Positions 46,678 through 54,942 of a stretch of DNA of 64,000 bases are shown here, piece by piece. Under the pieces are notes generated by a model. The model was not told where the DNA came from, did not search any database, and was given only the letters and a program-made list of their open reading frames with translations. The translations under genes and the position numbers were made by a program. Position 1 is the first letter of the stretch. The number at the start of each line of letters is the position of its first letter. Source of the stretch: Methylomonas sp. LL1 (GTDB lineage: Bacteria > Pseudomonadota > Gammaproteobacteria > Methylococcales > Methylomonadaceae); assembly GCF_015711015.1 (NCBI RefSeq), contig NZ_CP064653.1:3224001-3288000 (forward strand). The letters are read 5' to 3'.

Positions 46678-47404
46678 TCCTTGCCTGCTTATCCCAGTCT
46701 ACAATCACGAAGGCCCGCTACCCAAAATCGTGGAACGGCTGGCCCCTCATCGATTGCCCTGCATTTTGGTGGATGATGGCAGCGATGCCGCCTGCGCCGC
46801 CACCATCCGTGAGTTGGCCGGCCAATATCCCGAGGTGCAAAGTATTAGGCTGGATGTAAACCAGGGGAAGGGCGCGGCGGTCAAGACCGGCATTCTGGCG
46901 GCTCGAGCTCAAGGTTTTTCCCATGCCGTGCAAATCGACGCCGATGGCCAGCATGATCCGGATGATCTGGAAAAATTTCTGGCCGCCGCCCGGCAACATC
47001 CGGAAGCCGCCGTGATCGGCCGGCCATTATTCGACGAATCGGTTCCCAAACTGCGCTATTACGCCCGCTATCTGACGCATATCTGGGTCCATATCAACAC
47101 CTTATCCTTTGCTATTCCGGACTCCATGTGCGGCTACCGGGTTTATCCGATCGAACCCAGCGCGAAGTTAATCCAACGCATCGCCCTGGAAGATCGCATG
47201 GCCTTCGATACCGAGATACTGGTGCATCTTTACTGGCAAGGCGTGCCCGTCGTTTCAATCATTACCCGCGTCCGTTATCCGCAAGACGGCATTTCGCATT
47301 TTCGGGGCTGGGAGGATAATTTGCGCATCAGCCTGACCCATGCCCGCTTGTTCTTTGGCATGCTCCCGCGCATTCCGAAACTGTTGGCGAGGCATTTTCG
47401 ATGA
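46661..47404 (+). CDS. Family 2 glycosyltransferase
   Basis: 247 residues, GT-A fold. L-V-D-D-G-S-D (about 31-37) and D-A-D-G-Q-H-D-P (about 93-100) bind the sugar nucleotide and metal. It is closest in layout to dolichol-phosphate mannosyltransferase-like enzymes but without membrane spans. In aryl polyene clusters it is commonly placed next to an LpxL-type acyltransferase, as here. Confidence 0.87.
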   Translation: MMTAFNPCLLIPVYNHEGPLPKIVERLAPHRLPCILVDDGSDAACAATIRELAGQYPEVQSIRLDVNQGKGAAVKTGILAARAQGFSHAVQIDADGQHDPDDLEKFLAAARQHPEAAVIGRPLFDESVPKLRYYARYLTHIWVHINTLSFAIPDSMCGYRVYPIEPSAKLIQRIALEDRMAFDTEILVHLYWQGVPVVSIITRVRYPQDGISHFRGWEDNLRISLTHARLFFGMLPRIPKLLARHFR

Positions 47405-48390
47405 GGCCCGAAAACGCTTCCGCCACCCGGCATTGGGCGGCGCTCGAGGAAACCAGTCTGCTCTGGGGTATCCGCATATTGGTGACGGTGTACCGGTTGT
47501 TCGGCCGCTGGGTTTTCCGGCTATTCCTGCGCCCGGTCGTCAGTTATTACTTCCTGGCCGGCCGGGTTGCCCGCGAGGCTTCAAGGGATTATTTACGCCA
47601 TTTGGACCGGTTTTACCCGGAATTGGGTATAGGCAGCGGTTGCTGGCAAAACTATCGCCATTTCCTCAGTTTCGGCGAGACCTTGCTGGACAAAATCGTG
47701 GTGTGGACCGGCAACATAGCTCAAGATCAAGTGGATTTTCCCAACCGTAAACTTTTGCTCGATTTGATCGAGCAAAAGCGGGGCGCCATGCTCCTCACGG
47801 GCCATATCGGCAATTTTGAAATCTGTAAGGCCATCGCCAACCAGCGCGGCCACATCCATCTGAACATCCTGGTACATACCCGGCATGCCGAGAAATTCAA
47901 CCGCCTGCTGGGCGGCAACCAAGGCAGTGCCACCATCAATCTGATTCAAGTCACGGAACTGAATCCGGCAATCGCCATCGATTTGCAGGAAAGAATCGAA
48001 CGCGGAGAATTTCTGGTGATGGTGGGCGACCGGATTCCGGTTGACGGCAGCCGCACGATACCGGCCGACTTTCTCGGCCAGCCGGCCGAATTTCCGCAAG
48101 GCCCTTATCTGCTGGCTTCGCTGCTTCGCTGTCCGGTCTTCACCTTGTTTTGTTATCCGGTCAACGATCGCTTTGAAATTCACCTGCAGCCTTTCGCCGA
48201 TGCTATCCGCATTCCGCGCACCGAACCGCAACGCCGGCAAATGCTTGAAAGCCTGGCCCGGCGTTATGCCGAAAGGCTCGAAAACCATTGCCGGGCTGCC
48301 CCGCTGCAATGGTTCAATTTTTATCCGTACTGGAAACCGTCAACCGACACAAATGATGCCAGCCCCGATTCAGAGAATGTGAAGCCATGA
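47401..48390 (+). CDS. LpxL/HtrB-type acyltransferase
   Basis: 329 residues. H135-I-G-N-F-E140 is the H-x4-E catalytic motif of the lipid A acyltransferase family, and V-G-D-R-I-P-V follows. It overlaps the glycosyltransferase by 4 bp; in other aryl polyene clusters the two are fused. The pair may assemble the lipid anchor of the pigment. Confidence 0.87.
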   Translation: MRPENASATRHWAALEETSLLWGIRILVTVYRLFGRWVFRLFLRPVVSYYFLAGRVAREASRDYLRHLDRFYPELGIGSGCWQNYRHFLSFGETLLDKIVVWTGNIAQDQVDFPNRKLLLDLIEQKRGAMLLTGHIGNFEICKAIANQRGHIHLNILVHTRHAEKFNRLLGGNQGSATINLIQVTELNPAIAIDLQERIERGEFLVMVGDRIPVDGSRTIPADFLGQPAEFPQGPYLLASLLRCPVFTLFCYPVNDRFEIHLQPFADAIRIPRTEPQRRQMLESLARRYAERLENHCRAAPLQWFNFYPYWKPSTDTNDASPDSENVKP

Positions 48391-48803
48391 TACGCGCCGA
48401 AGTTGAATTGACAGTGCCTTTTTTCGACATCGATATGTTGGGCATCGCCTGGCACGGACATTATTGCAAATATATCGAAGTCGCCCGCTGCGCGATGCTG
48501 GATTCAATCGATTACGGCTACATGGCGATGAAGGACACCGGCTATGTCTGGCCCATCGTCGATATGCAATTACGATTCGTGCGGCCGGCACGCTTCGAGC
48601 AACGCATTCGGGTATCGGCGGAGTTAGTGGAGTGGGAATACCGGATGAAAATCAAATACCAGATAAGCGATGCCGAAAGCGGCGAAGTGCTGGCCAAGGG
48701 CCACACCATTCAGGCGGCCGTCAACGCGAGCAGCGGCGAAATGAGCTACGCCTCCCCGGCTGTCTTTCTGGAAAAACTCGGAATCAAACCCGGTGCGGCC
48801 TAA
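48387..48803 (+). CDS. Acyl-CoA/ACP thioesterase (4HBT family)
   Basis: 138 residues. F-F-D-I-D-M-L-G-I-A-W-H-G-H-Y-C-K-Y-I-E is the YbgC/4HBT signature, with D in F-D-I-D as the catalytic acid. It may release chains or edit stalled acyl-ACPs. It overlaps both neighbours (4 bp upstream, 11 bp downstream). Confidence 0.87.
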   Translation: MIRAEVELTVPFFDIDMLGIAWHGHYCKYIEVARCAMLDSIDYGYMAMKDTGYVWPIVDMQLRFVRPARFEQRIRVSAELVEWEYRMKIKYQISDAESGEVLAKGHTIQAAVNASSGEMSYASPAVFLEKLGIKPGAA

Positions 48804-49752
48804 CCGTAATCTGGTGTTCTTGATCCCTGTCCTGGTCTGGCTGGGATGGTATCTGTTGCCGGATGATGCCCCGCCGTTTTGGGCAATCGCCAAGCACTGG
48901 CGCATCACCTTGACCATGGCTTTCGGCTCCTTCATCGCCGGCGCCACCAGCGAAGCCGGCGGCGCCGTGGCCTTTCCGGTGTTCACCAAGCTACTGGCCA
49001 TTCCACCACTCCACGCCAAACTGTTTTCGCTGGCCACCCAGAGCATAGGCATGGGCTCGGCGTTCTTGACCATACTGTTATTGCGTATCCGGGTCGAATG
49101 GCGCGCCGTTCTGTGGGTGGTGATTGGCTCGATACCGATGTTGCCGGTGGGATTTGCGCTGGCCAATCAGTTGCCCACCAGCGCGGTGCGTATCGTATTT
49201 ACCGTAGTCCAAGGCAGTTTTGCGCTAGCCCTATGGTGGCATAATCGGGATCCCGAGCGCGACCGTAACGATGGCCTGCCGCGTTTCGCCGGCCTGGAAA
49301 AAGCCACGCTGCTGGGCTTCGGCATGATAGGCGGCCTGATCAGCGGCTTATTGGGTAGCGGGCTGGAAATCATCGTGTTTTCGCTGTTGGTACTGTGGTT
49401 CAGAATGTGCGAGAAAGCCGCGACGCCGACCGTGATCGTGATGATGGTGCTGACCTCCTGGTCCGGCTTCGCGATGATACTCGGCAGCGGGCAGTTTGTA
49501 GCGCCGGTCAGCGAATACTGGCTGGCCGCCATTCCCGTCGTGGTAGTGGGCGCCCCCTTGGGCGTGTATGTCTGCTCCCGCATGTCCAGAATGCTGGTGG
49601 TGAAAACCCTGATCGCATTGATCCTGCTGGAACTGGTTTCGTCGCTGGTGCTAATTCGGTTGACGCCTGAAATCGCCGCCGTTGCGGCTTTGCTGTTCCT
49701 GGGATTTTCTTGCGTGTATTATGGGATGTACCGTTCGCGGCGCTATGTTTAG
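48793..49752 (+). CDS. TauE/SafE (TSUP) family membrane protein
   Basis: 319 residues, starting with a GTG at 48793 inside the thioesterase gene. About eight hydrophobic spans occur in two halves, each with a glycine-rich segment (A-G-A-T-S-E-A-G-G-A-V and G-L-I-S-G-L-L-G-S-G). The family exports sulfite, sulfoacetate and similar anions. Its coupling to the polyene operon is unusual, and the substrate is not known. Confidence 0.82.
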   Translation: MRPNRNLVFLIPVLVWLGWYLLPDDAPPFWAIAKHWRITLTMAFGSFIAGATSEAGGAVAFPVFTKLLAIPPLHAKLFSLATQSIGMGSAFLTILLLRIRVEWRAVLWVVIGSIPMLPVGFALANQLPTSAVRIVFTVVQGSFALALWWHNRDPERDRNDGLPRFAGLEKATLLGFGMIGGLISGLLGSGLEIIVFSLLVLWFRMCEKAATPTVIVMMVLTSWSGFAMILGSGQFVAPVSEYWLAAIPVVVVGAPLGVYVCSRMSRMLVVKTLIALILLELVSSLVLIRLTPEIAAVAALLFLGFSCVYYGMYRSRRYV

Positions 49753-49761
49753 GCTATTTTT

Positions 49762-49838
49762 GAGTAAGCTTGTACCCATTGCCGATACCAAATAGATCGT
49801 TCGAAACGAATAGTTGACTTCGACTCCGCTCAGTCAAC
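49762..49838 (+). repeat. Dispersed repeat, copy 3
   Basis: Contains GCTTGTACCCATTGCCGATA, CCAAATAGATCGTTCG and GACTTCGACTCCGCTCAGTC, matching the copies at 28950-29040 and 32911-33001. It separates the TSUP gene from the lipoprotein gene. Confidence 0.75.
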
Positions 49839-49904
49839 CACGGTTTTTTTTGCAGTCGCGACCGCAAACGCGCGCCACCATCCCGTAACCCTTTACCTGA
49901 GGAT

Positions 49905-50474
49905 ATGCCTGTGTTCAGAAAAACCGTTATCTTGACCCTCATGGGTCTGGCCGTTTTATCGTTTGGCTGTCAAAAGGATCTGAAACCCAATCCACCGGCG
50001 GCAAGCCTGCAACCGGCGCAAATCTACTACACCCAGTTCAGCCTGTTTCAAGAAAAAGACAGTTTCCGCACCACTAATTACCGCAAGGGCCAACTGATTC
50101 CGATCAATACCGCCGTCACACTGCAATCGATGGAGTCCGACGAAGCGAAGCTCAAGCTGGTGGACAATGGCCGGCCCCTAACCATCGAAAATGTGGCCAA
50201 ATTTACCAAGGACGACATGCAAACCGCCTTCAATAAAATCGCCGGCCCCAACAAAGTCGACCTGAGCCGGTTCAGCGCCGACGAGAGAGACGCCATTCAG
50301 GCCGGACAGGTCAGGCAAGGTATGAGCAAGAAGGCGGTTCTGGCGGCGATCGGCTACCCGCCCCAACATGAAACCCCTTCGCTGGAAGGCAATACCTGGA
50401 CTTATTGGTCCAACCTGTTTAACAAGTTCATCGTGAAATTCAAAAACGACAAGGTGGAAAGCATTGTTGATTAA
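49905..50474 (+). CDS. SmpA/BamE-like lipoprotein
   Basis: 189 residues. Hydrophobic signal ending L-S-F-G-C at C22 suggests a lipoprotein. The C-terminal G-M-S-K-K-A-V-L-A-A-I-G-Y-P-P and W-T-Y-W are typical of SmpA/OmlA-type domains, small folds found in envelope proteins. It overlaps the second halogenase-like gene by 11 bp, so the two are co-translated. A role in the envelope side of the pigment pathway is possible. Confidence 0.72.
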   Translation: MPVFRKTVILTLMGLAVLSFGCQKDLKPNPPAASLQPAQIYYTQFSLFQEKDSFRTTNYRKGQLIPINTAVTLQSMESDEAKLKLVDNGRPLTIENVAKFTKDDMQTAFNKIAGPNKVDLSRFSADERDAIQAGQVRQGMSKKAVLAAIGYPPQHETPSLEGNTWTYWSNLFNKFIVKFKNDKVESIVD

Positions 50475-51780
50475 TGCCTCGATTCCCCGCCGCTGCGATG
50501 TGTTGGTGATCGGCGGCGGCCCTGCCGGTGCCAGTGTCGCGGCCTTGCTGGCCAAACAGGGCGTGGAGGTGGTATTGCTGGAAAAAGCCAATCACCCCCG
50601 GCCGCAAGTGGGTGAAAGCCTGATTCCGCATGTCTGGAAATACGCCGACCTGAGCGGTGTTTCGCCGTTGATCGAGCAGGAAGGTTTTGTCGCCAAGGCC
50701 GGCGGCATTACGGTCTGGAACGGCAAAATCCACCGTATCGCCTTTTCCGAATTCGGCTTCAGCCGGCCGGCCTTGCATGTGGAACGCGACGTGTTCGACG
50801 ATTTACTGCTGAAACACGCCGCAAGCTTAGGCGTAAGCGTTTTCCAGCAAGTAACCGTGCGCGAGGCCGAACTGAATTCCGACACGCCCGAAGTAACCTA
50901 TCTGGACCGGCGCGGCGGCGATACGGCGGCGGGCGGTATCCATTGCCGTTTCGTAATCGACGCCAGCGGCTCATCGGCGTTGTTGGCCGGCCAGTTCAAG
51001 TCCAAACAACTGGTGGATTCGCGCATGCGCTTTTTATCCTTGTGGGGACATTTCAAGGGTTCGCGTTATGTCGCCGCCGATGGCCGCAGCTATCCAGCCA
51101 GCGAAGTCGGCAAAACCAAACCCGTGACCTTCGTCACCTCGTTCGAGGACGGCTGGATCTGGCACATCGCGATGCGCCAATACGCCAGCGTCGGCCTGGT
51201 GATTAACACCGACCGCGCCCGCGCCATGGACAAGGCCGAGCGCGAGAGTTTCTTCCTGGACACCTTAAAAACCGCGCCTTACGTCGACCGGCTATTGGAA
51301 AACACCGAATATCTGCCGGACTCTTTCAGCCAAAGGCCGGATTACTCCTATTACTCCACCCGCTTGTGCGGAGAGAACTTTTACTGCATCGGCGACGCGG
51401 CTTCCTTCGTCGATCCGATTTATTCGCACGGCGTGTTGAACGCCTTTTACAATGCCTCGATCACAGCCCTGGCCATCGGCGAATCCCTGAAAGACCCGAG
51501 CTACCGTTCCCGCCATGCCCAGCTTTGCGAGAACCGCATCCGGCAGTTTTACGGCTTTTCCCGCTCGCTGGCGCTGGGCGAATTCGGCGGCGATGGGGTG
51601 GACGCGGAACTGGTTCGGCGCTTCATGCGCCAGGTGCCGGCGCTGGAATTGGAACTGATGCTGGCCGCCTCGGCCATGTCCGAACGTTCCGGAAACTTTC
51701 ACCAGCTGGCGCAAAATGCCGGTCTTCACTTACCCGCGACTCGCGCAAGAACGCATTTCATGCAGGAGTTGATGCTGTAA
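50464..51780 (+). CDS. Flavin-dependent halogenase-like oxidoreductase 2
   Basis: 438 residues from a TTG at 50464; no ATG near the start is in frame. G-G-G-P-A-G at 17-22 and G-E-S-L-I-P at 50-55 bind FAD. K78 in F-V-A-K-A-G fits the halogenase lysine, and W231-I-W-H-I-A236 keeps the two tryptophans but replaces the proline of W-x-W-x-I-P with alanine. It could be a halogenase or a related FAD oxygenase acting on the ACP-bound chain. It ends the cluster. Confidence 0.75.
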   Translation: MLINASIPRRCDVLVIGGGPAGASVAALLAKQGVEVVLLEKANHPRPQVGESLIPHVWKYADLSGVSPLIEQEGFVAKAGGITVWNGKIHRIAFSEFGFSRPALHVERDVFDDLLLKHAASLGVSVFQQVTVREAELNSDTPEVTYLDRRGGDTAAGGIHCRFVIDASGSSALLAGQFKSKQLVDSRMRFLSLWGHFKGSRYVAADGRSYPASEVGKTKPVTFVTSFEDGWIWHIAMRQYASVGLVINTDRARAMDKAERESFFLDTLKTAPYVDRLLENTEYLPDSFSQRPDYSYYSTRLCGENFYCIGDAASFVDPIYSHGVLNAFYNASITALAIGESLKDPSYRSRHAQLCENRIRQFYGFSRSLALGEFGGDGVDAELVRRFMRQVPALELELMLAASAMSERSGNFHQLAQNAGLHLPATRARTHFMQELML

Positions 51781-51869
51781 AGGCGGAGTCCGACTTTCAC
51801 CACCGAGAAAGCAAGGATTCTAGTTTACCCAACGGATTGATGAATTCCCGACGACGAATTCCACCAACC

Positions 51870-52313
51870 TCATAGTATCAAGCGCATCGGCAACATCTCC
51901 GAAGCCTTAAATCCCTGCCGCCGGTAAAATTGCTGTGCCGCCTGATTATCCTGGTCGGTCAGTAAGGTTATCCTGCGGCAGCCGTTCTGTTTGGCAAAGG
52001 CCAGGGCATGCTCCAATAACAAACGCCCTACCCCCATGCCGCGCGATTCCTGGGCCACGACCATATCCTCCAACCAAGCCACCCGTTCTCCCAGTGCAGT
52101 GGATACCGAGTACAACAAACTGACCATACCCATTACCCGCTGTTGCCGCCGGGCCACGAAGATATGCCCGATGGCCGGATCGGCGATGATCTGAGTCAGG
52201 CCCCGCTGTTGAGCTGAAGTATCCGGTTGAAATTCGACTTCCTGGCTGAATAGTTCGGCCAATAAGCGGCAAAGCGCCGGAATATCGGCTGCAGTGGCAA
52301 GATTGATTTTCAT
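51870..52313 (-). CDS. GNAT family N-acetyltransferase
   Basis: 147 residues from the ATG at 52313, preceded by GGAG; a TTG 27 bp upstream would lengthen it without a ribosome-binding site. M-V-V-A-Q-E-S-R-G-M-G-V-G-R-L-L is motif A and the Q-Q-F-Y-R-R-Q-G-F motif B follows. The substrate is unknown. Confidence 0.82.
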   Translation of the reverse strand: MKINLATAADIPALCRLLAELFSQEVEFQPDTSAQQRGLTQIIADPAIGHIFVARRQQRVMGMVSLLYSVSTALGERVAWLEDMVVAQESRGMGVGRLLLEHALAFAKQNGCRRITLLTDQDNQAAQQFYRRQGFKASEMLPMRLIL

Positions 52314-52476
52314 CTCAGGCTCCGGACATTGATCGGACAATGTGCTTAAACCGCAAGGTTTCCAAGCGCCGGGCTACAAAGTTCTTGTATAAAGGCAAAC
52401 CTACCCAACCCGATGACGCTTAATCTATGCGATTATTAGCCTTGAACCACAATCACCAGGGTGCAAGGTATAAAAC

Positions 52477-53547
52477 ATGTCCGTTGTAAAAAAATTCGTT
52501 GTGGCTTTTTGCTGCTTGTTGTTAATCAATGGTTTCGGCATTGAGCCGTTGTCCGCGCAAGTCTCGCCTTTATATCGTCCAGCCACGGCCTTGGCCGCGA
52601 AGGACTTGGCGATTATCGTCAATGACAACGACCCGCTCAGCCAGCAGATCGCCGATTATTATCGGCAAATGCGCAAGATTCCGCCAGAGCAGCTCATTCA
52701 CATCCGTCTACCGGCGCGGCGTGCTATTTTGACCAAGGGCGAGTTCGAGCATATCAAGCAGCAAGTCGACGAACAAACGCCCAAGCATGTGCAGGTGTTT
52801 GCATTGACTTGGTTACAACCGTTTCGGGTTGAATGCATGTCGATTACCACCGCCTTCGCCGCCGGATTCGATCCGGCATTTTGCTCGGAGGGTTGCCAGC
52901 AGACCCGCAAAAGCCCGTATTACGCTTCCGAAGCCGCTAAGCCGTTCGACAAGCATGCCTGGAGGCCGACCATGGTATTGGCGGCGCACAACCTAGCCGA
53001 AGCCAAGAAACTGATCGACCGGGGCATTGCCGCGGATTTCTCGCGGCCATCCGGCTCGGCCTATTTATTGAAAACCTCCGATCAGGCCCGCAGTTCGCGA
53101 GCAGGCGGGTTTAAAACTATCGCGGAAAAATTCAACCCATTCTGGCCAGTTAATTATCTTGAGCAGGATTATATTGCAGGGCATCAGGATGTGATGTTTT
53201 ACTTTACCGGCCTGATCAGCGTCCCACATATCGGCGAAAATCATTTCTTGCCGGGCGCGGTGGCCGATCATCTGACCTCGGCCGGAGGCGTAATGTCGGG
53301 CAGCAGTCAGATGAATATTATGGAGTGGCTGAAAGCAGGCGCGACCGGCAGCTATGGCGCGGTGGTGGAACCCTGCAATTTTCCGGCGAAGTTTCCCAAT
53401 CCAGGCGTGTTGATGTATCACTACCTGAGGGGTAGCACGTTAATCGAAGCCTATTGGAAAAGTGTGGCCCAACCGGGCCAAGGCATTTTTGTCGGCGAAC
53501 CCTTGGCCAAACCCTTCGCCTTTCCTGTACAGATGTCTGCTAATTGA
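52477..53547 (+). CDS. TIGR03790 family exported protein
   Basis: 356 residues with a Sec signal peptide (about 1-28). Residues P-L-S-Q-Q-I-A-D-Y-Y near the mature N-terminus and A-G-G-V-M-S-G-S-S-Q-M-N late in the protein resemble the conserved blocks I recall for TIGR03790 proteins, a family without known function. Several cysteines (about 117-145) could pair in the periplasm. No obvious operon partner. Confidence 0.65.
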   Translation: MSVVKKFVVAFCCLLLINGFGIEPLSAQVSPLYRPATALAAKDLAIIVNDNDPLSQQIADYYRQMRKIPPEQLIHIRLPARRAILTKGEFEHIKQQVDEQTPKHVQVFALTWLQPFRVECMSITTAFAAGFDPAFCSEGCQQTRKSPYYASEAAKPFDKHAWRPTMVLAAHNLAEAKKLIDRGIAADFSRPSGSAYLLKTSDQARSSRAGGFKTIAEKFNPFWPVNYLEQDYIAGHQDVMFYFTGLISVPHIGENHFLPGAVADHLTSAGGVMSGSSQMNIMEWLKAGATGSYGAVVEPCNFPAKFPNPGVLMYHYLRGSTLIEAYWKSVAQPGQGIFVGEPLAKPFAFPVQMSAN

Positions 53548-53591
53548 CGACAGTTGGTTGACAAGGCGGGCATTGCGCCCGCCATCCAGCC

Positions 53592-53978
53592 TTATTTGCG
53601 GGTCATGAAAAGATACAGAAATTTACATTTCAAAGTCATCTGATTCCCGCTCATTTCCACTACCGAGCAATCTTCGTATTTTTCCCGGCCGGGCGTGAGT
53701 TGTTTTTTAATCACGCCATCAGCCACGCTGTATTTGATCGGGATATTCATTGCACCAATTCCGCTACGAGCGTCTTCACCCGTGGTGACTAATGTCCCGT
53801 CCTTTTGAAATTCCCAAGTCACATGCAAGGGTTTCTTTTCTCTGTCCAGCGCGAGAGCTTCGTGAGTGACCTGCCATGTACCCAGGATTTTAGAGCTGTC
53901 TTCGAGTTTGATTTCCGCCCGCGCGGAAAAAGCCACAAGTGCCACAAACAGGGATAAAAGTGTTGTTATTGTTTTCAT
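53592..53978 (-). CDS. Hypothetical exported protein, lipocalin-like
   Basis: 128 residues. Signal peptide to about A21 (S-A-R-A-E). The mature part has I-L-G-T-W-Q-V-T-H-E and a regular alternation suggesting a small beta-barrel, ending with a cysteine pair (C104 and C117). I cannot assign a family with certainty. Confidence 0.6.
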   Translation of the reverse strand: MKTITTLLSLFVALVAFSARAEIKLEDSSKILGTWQVTHEALALDREKKPLHVTWEFQKDGTLVTTGEDARSGIGAMNIPIKYSVADGVIKKQLTPGREKYEDCSVVEMSGNQMTLKCKFLYLFMTRK

Positions 53979-54030
53979 TGAGTTCTCCCGACCGAGCGAA
54001 AAGATAGATTGAATCAGGAATATAGCATAT

Positions 54031-54510
54031 TCAATTTGGCCGACGGTTATTTTCTCCGGGCATGAAATACGGGCGGGTTTTGGACAAATGATCGTGCCAG
54101 CTCAGCCGGTTTTTATCGAACAAGCACCACAGAAAACCCAGTCCCAGAAACGCCCAGGATAGGATGGCGGCGAAAAAGCGCAGGCTTGCCCTGCGCCAGC
54201 CGATACCGCTGCCGTCCAGGTTGCAAAGCTTGATTTTCCAAGCCCGCAGGCCCAGCGTTTGACCGCCATGAGTCCAGAACCAGGCATAAAACAAATAACT
54301 TATGCCGAATAGATAGAGCGGAAAATAGTATTGTCCAGCGGTAAAAGCCTGTCCCGAGTTGAAGGGCAAGGCGATGGCGGCGGCAAAAAACAACACTGCC
54401 AGCAGTAGCAACGCGTCGTAAACAACCGCGCACATTCTACGCAAAAAGCCCGGCGCCGAAGGTTTTTCGGCGCCGGGCTTTTTGGAGGTATTGCGTTCGT
54501 AAGTCTGCAA
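54031..54510 (-). CDS. RDD family membrane protein
   Basis: 159 residues with a TTG start placed right after the stop of the upstream small gene. P-G-F-L-R-R-M-C-A-V-V-Y-D-A carries the R and D of the RDD name, followed by about three membrane spans and the G-Q-T-L-G-L-R-A-W-K-I segment. Transport or envelope roles are suggested for some members; function here is unknown. Confidence 0.78.
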   Translation of the reverse strand: MQTYERNTSKKPGAEKPSAPGFLRRMCAVVYDALLLLAVLFFAAAIALPFNSGQAFTAGQYYFPLYLFGISYLFYAWFWTHGGQTLGLRAWKIKLCNLDGSGIGWRRASLRFFAAILSWAFLGLGFLWCLFDKNRLSWHDHLSKTRPYFMPGENNRRPN

Positions 54511-54690
54511 TTACTTGCGAAACAATTCGAGTTTTTGCCCCATGTACATGCTCATAGCCACCAAAGCGCCTACCATCAACACCGAGAACATAAATGGTGG
54601 TCTATGGAACAGCAGCAGCGCAAAATCAGCTACAAACAAACTGGTGAATAAAGGCTGGTCAATAAAACCATTCAAAATTTTCTTAAACAT
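54511..54690 (-). CDS. Small membrane protein, 59 residues
   Basis: ATG at 54690 preceded by a TAGGAG ribosome-binding site; TAA at 54511. The product begins M-F-K-K-I-L-N-G-F and has two hydrophobic runs (about 15-28 and 33-47) and a basic C-terminus (G-Q-K-L-E-L-F-R-K). The stop abuts the TTG of the RDD gene, which suggests co-translation. I do not recognise a family. Confidence 0.65.
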   Translation of the reverse strand: MFKKILNGFIDQPLFTSLFVADFALLLFHRPPFMFSVLMVGALVAMSMYMGQKLELFRK

Positions 54691-54942
54691 TTCCCCACGC
54701 TCCTAATTTAGTTGCTGATCACATCAAACAACATGATGTATCGACTTAATTTTTTTGTGTCGCCTAGTATGGACACCACCAACTTGGCGATTCTACTATA
54801 TTGCCCGACAATGTAAAAGATAGCGGCGGATTGAGCTGTAATCTTGCGCGGTGTTATGATAAGTCCATGGACGGCTTACGCTTGCGCTGCTTGATAGCAA
54901 CCGGCGAGCGAGCATTAAAAATTCAAAAAAAGGGTTATAGCC

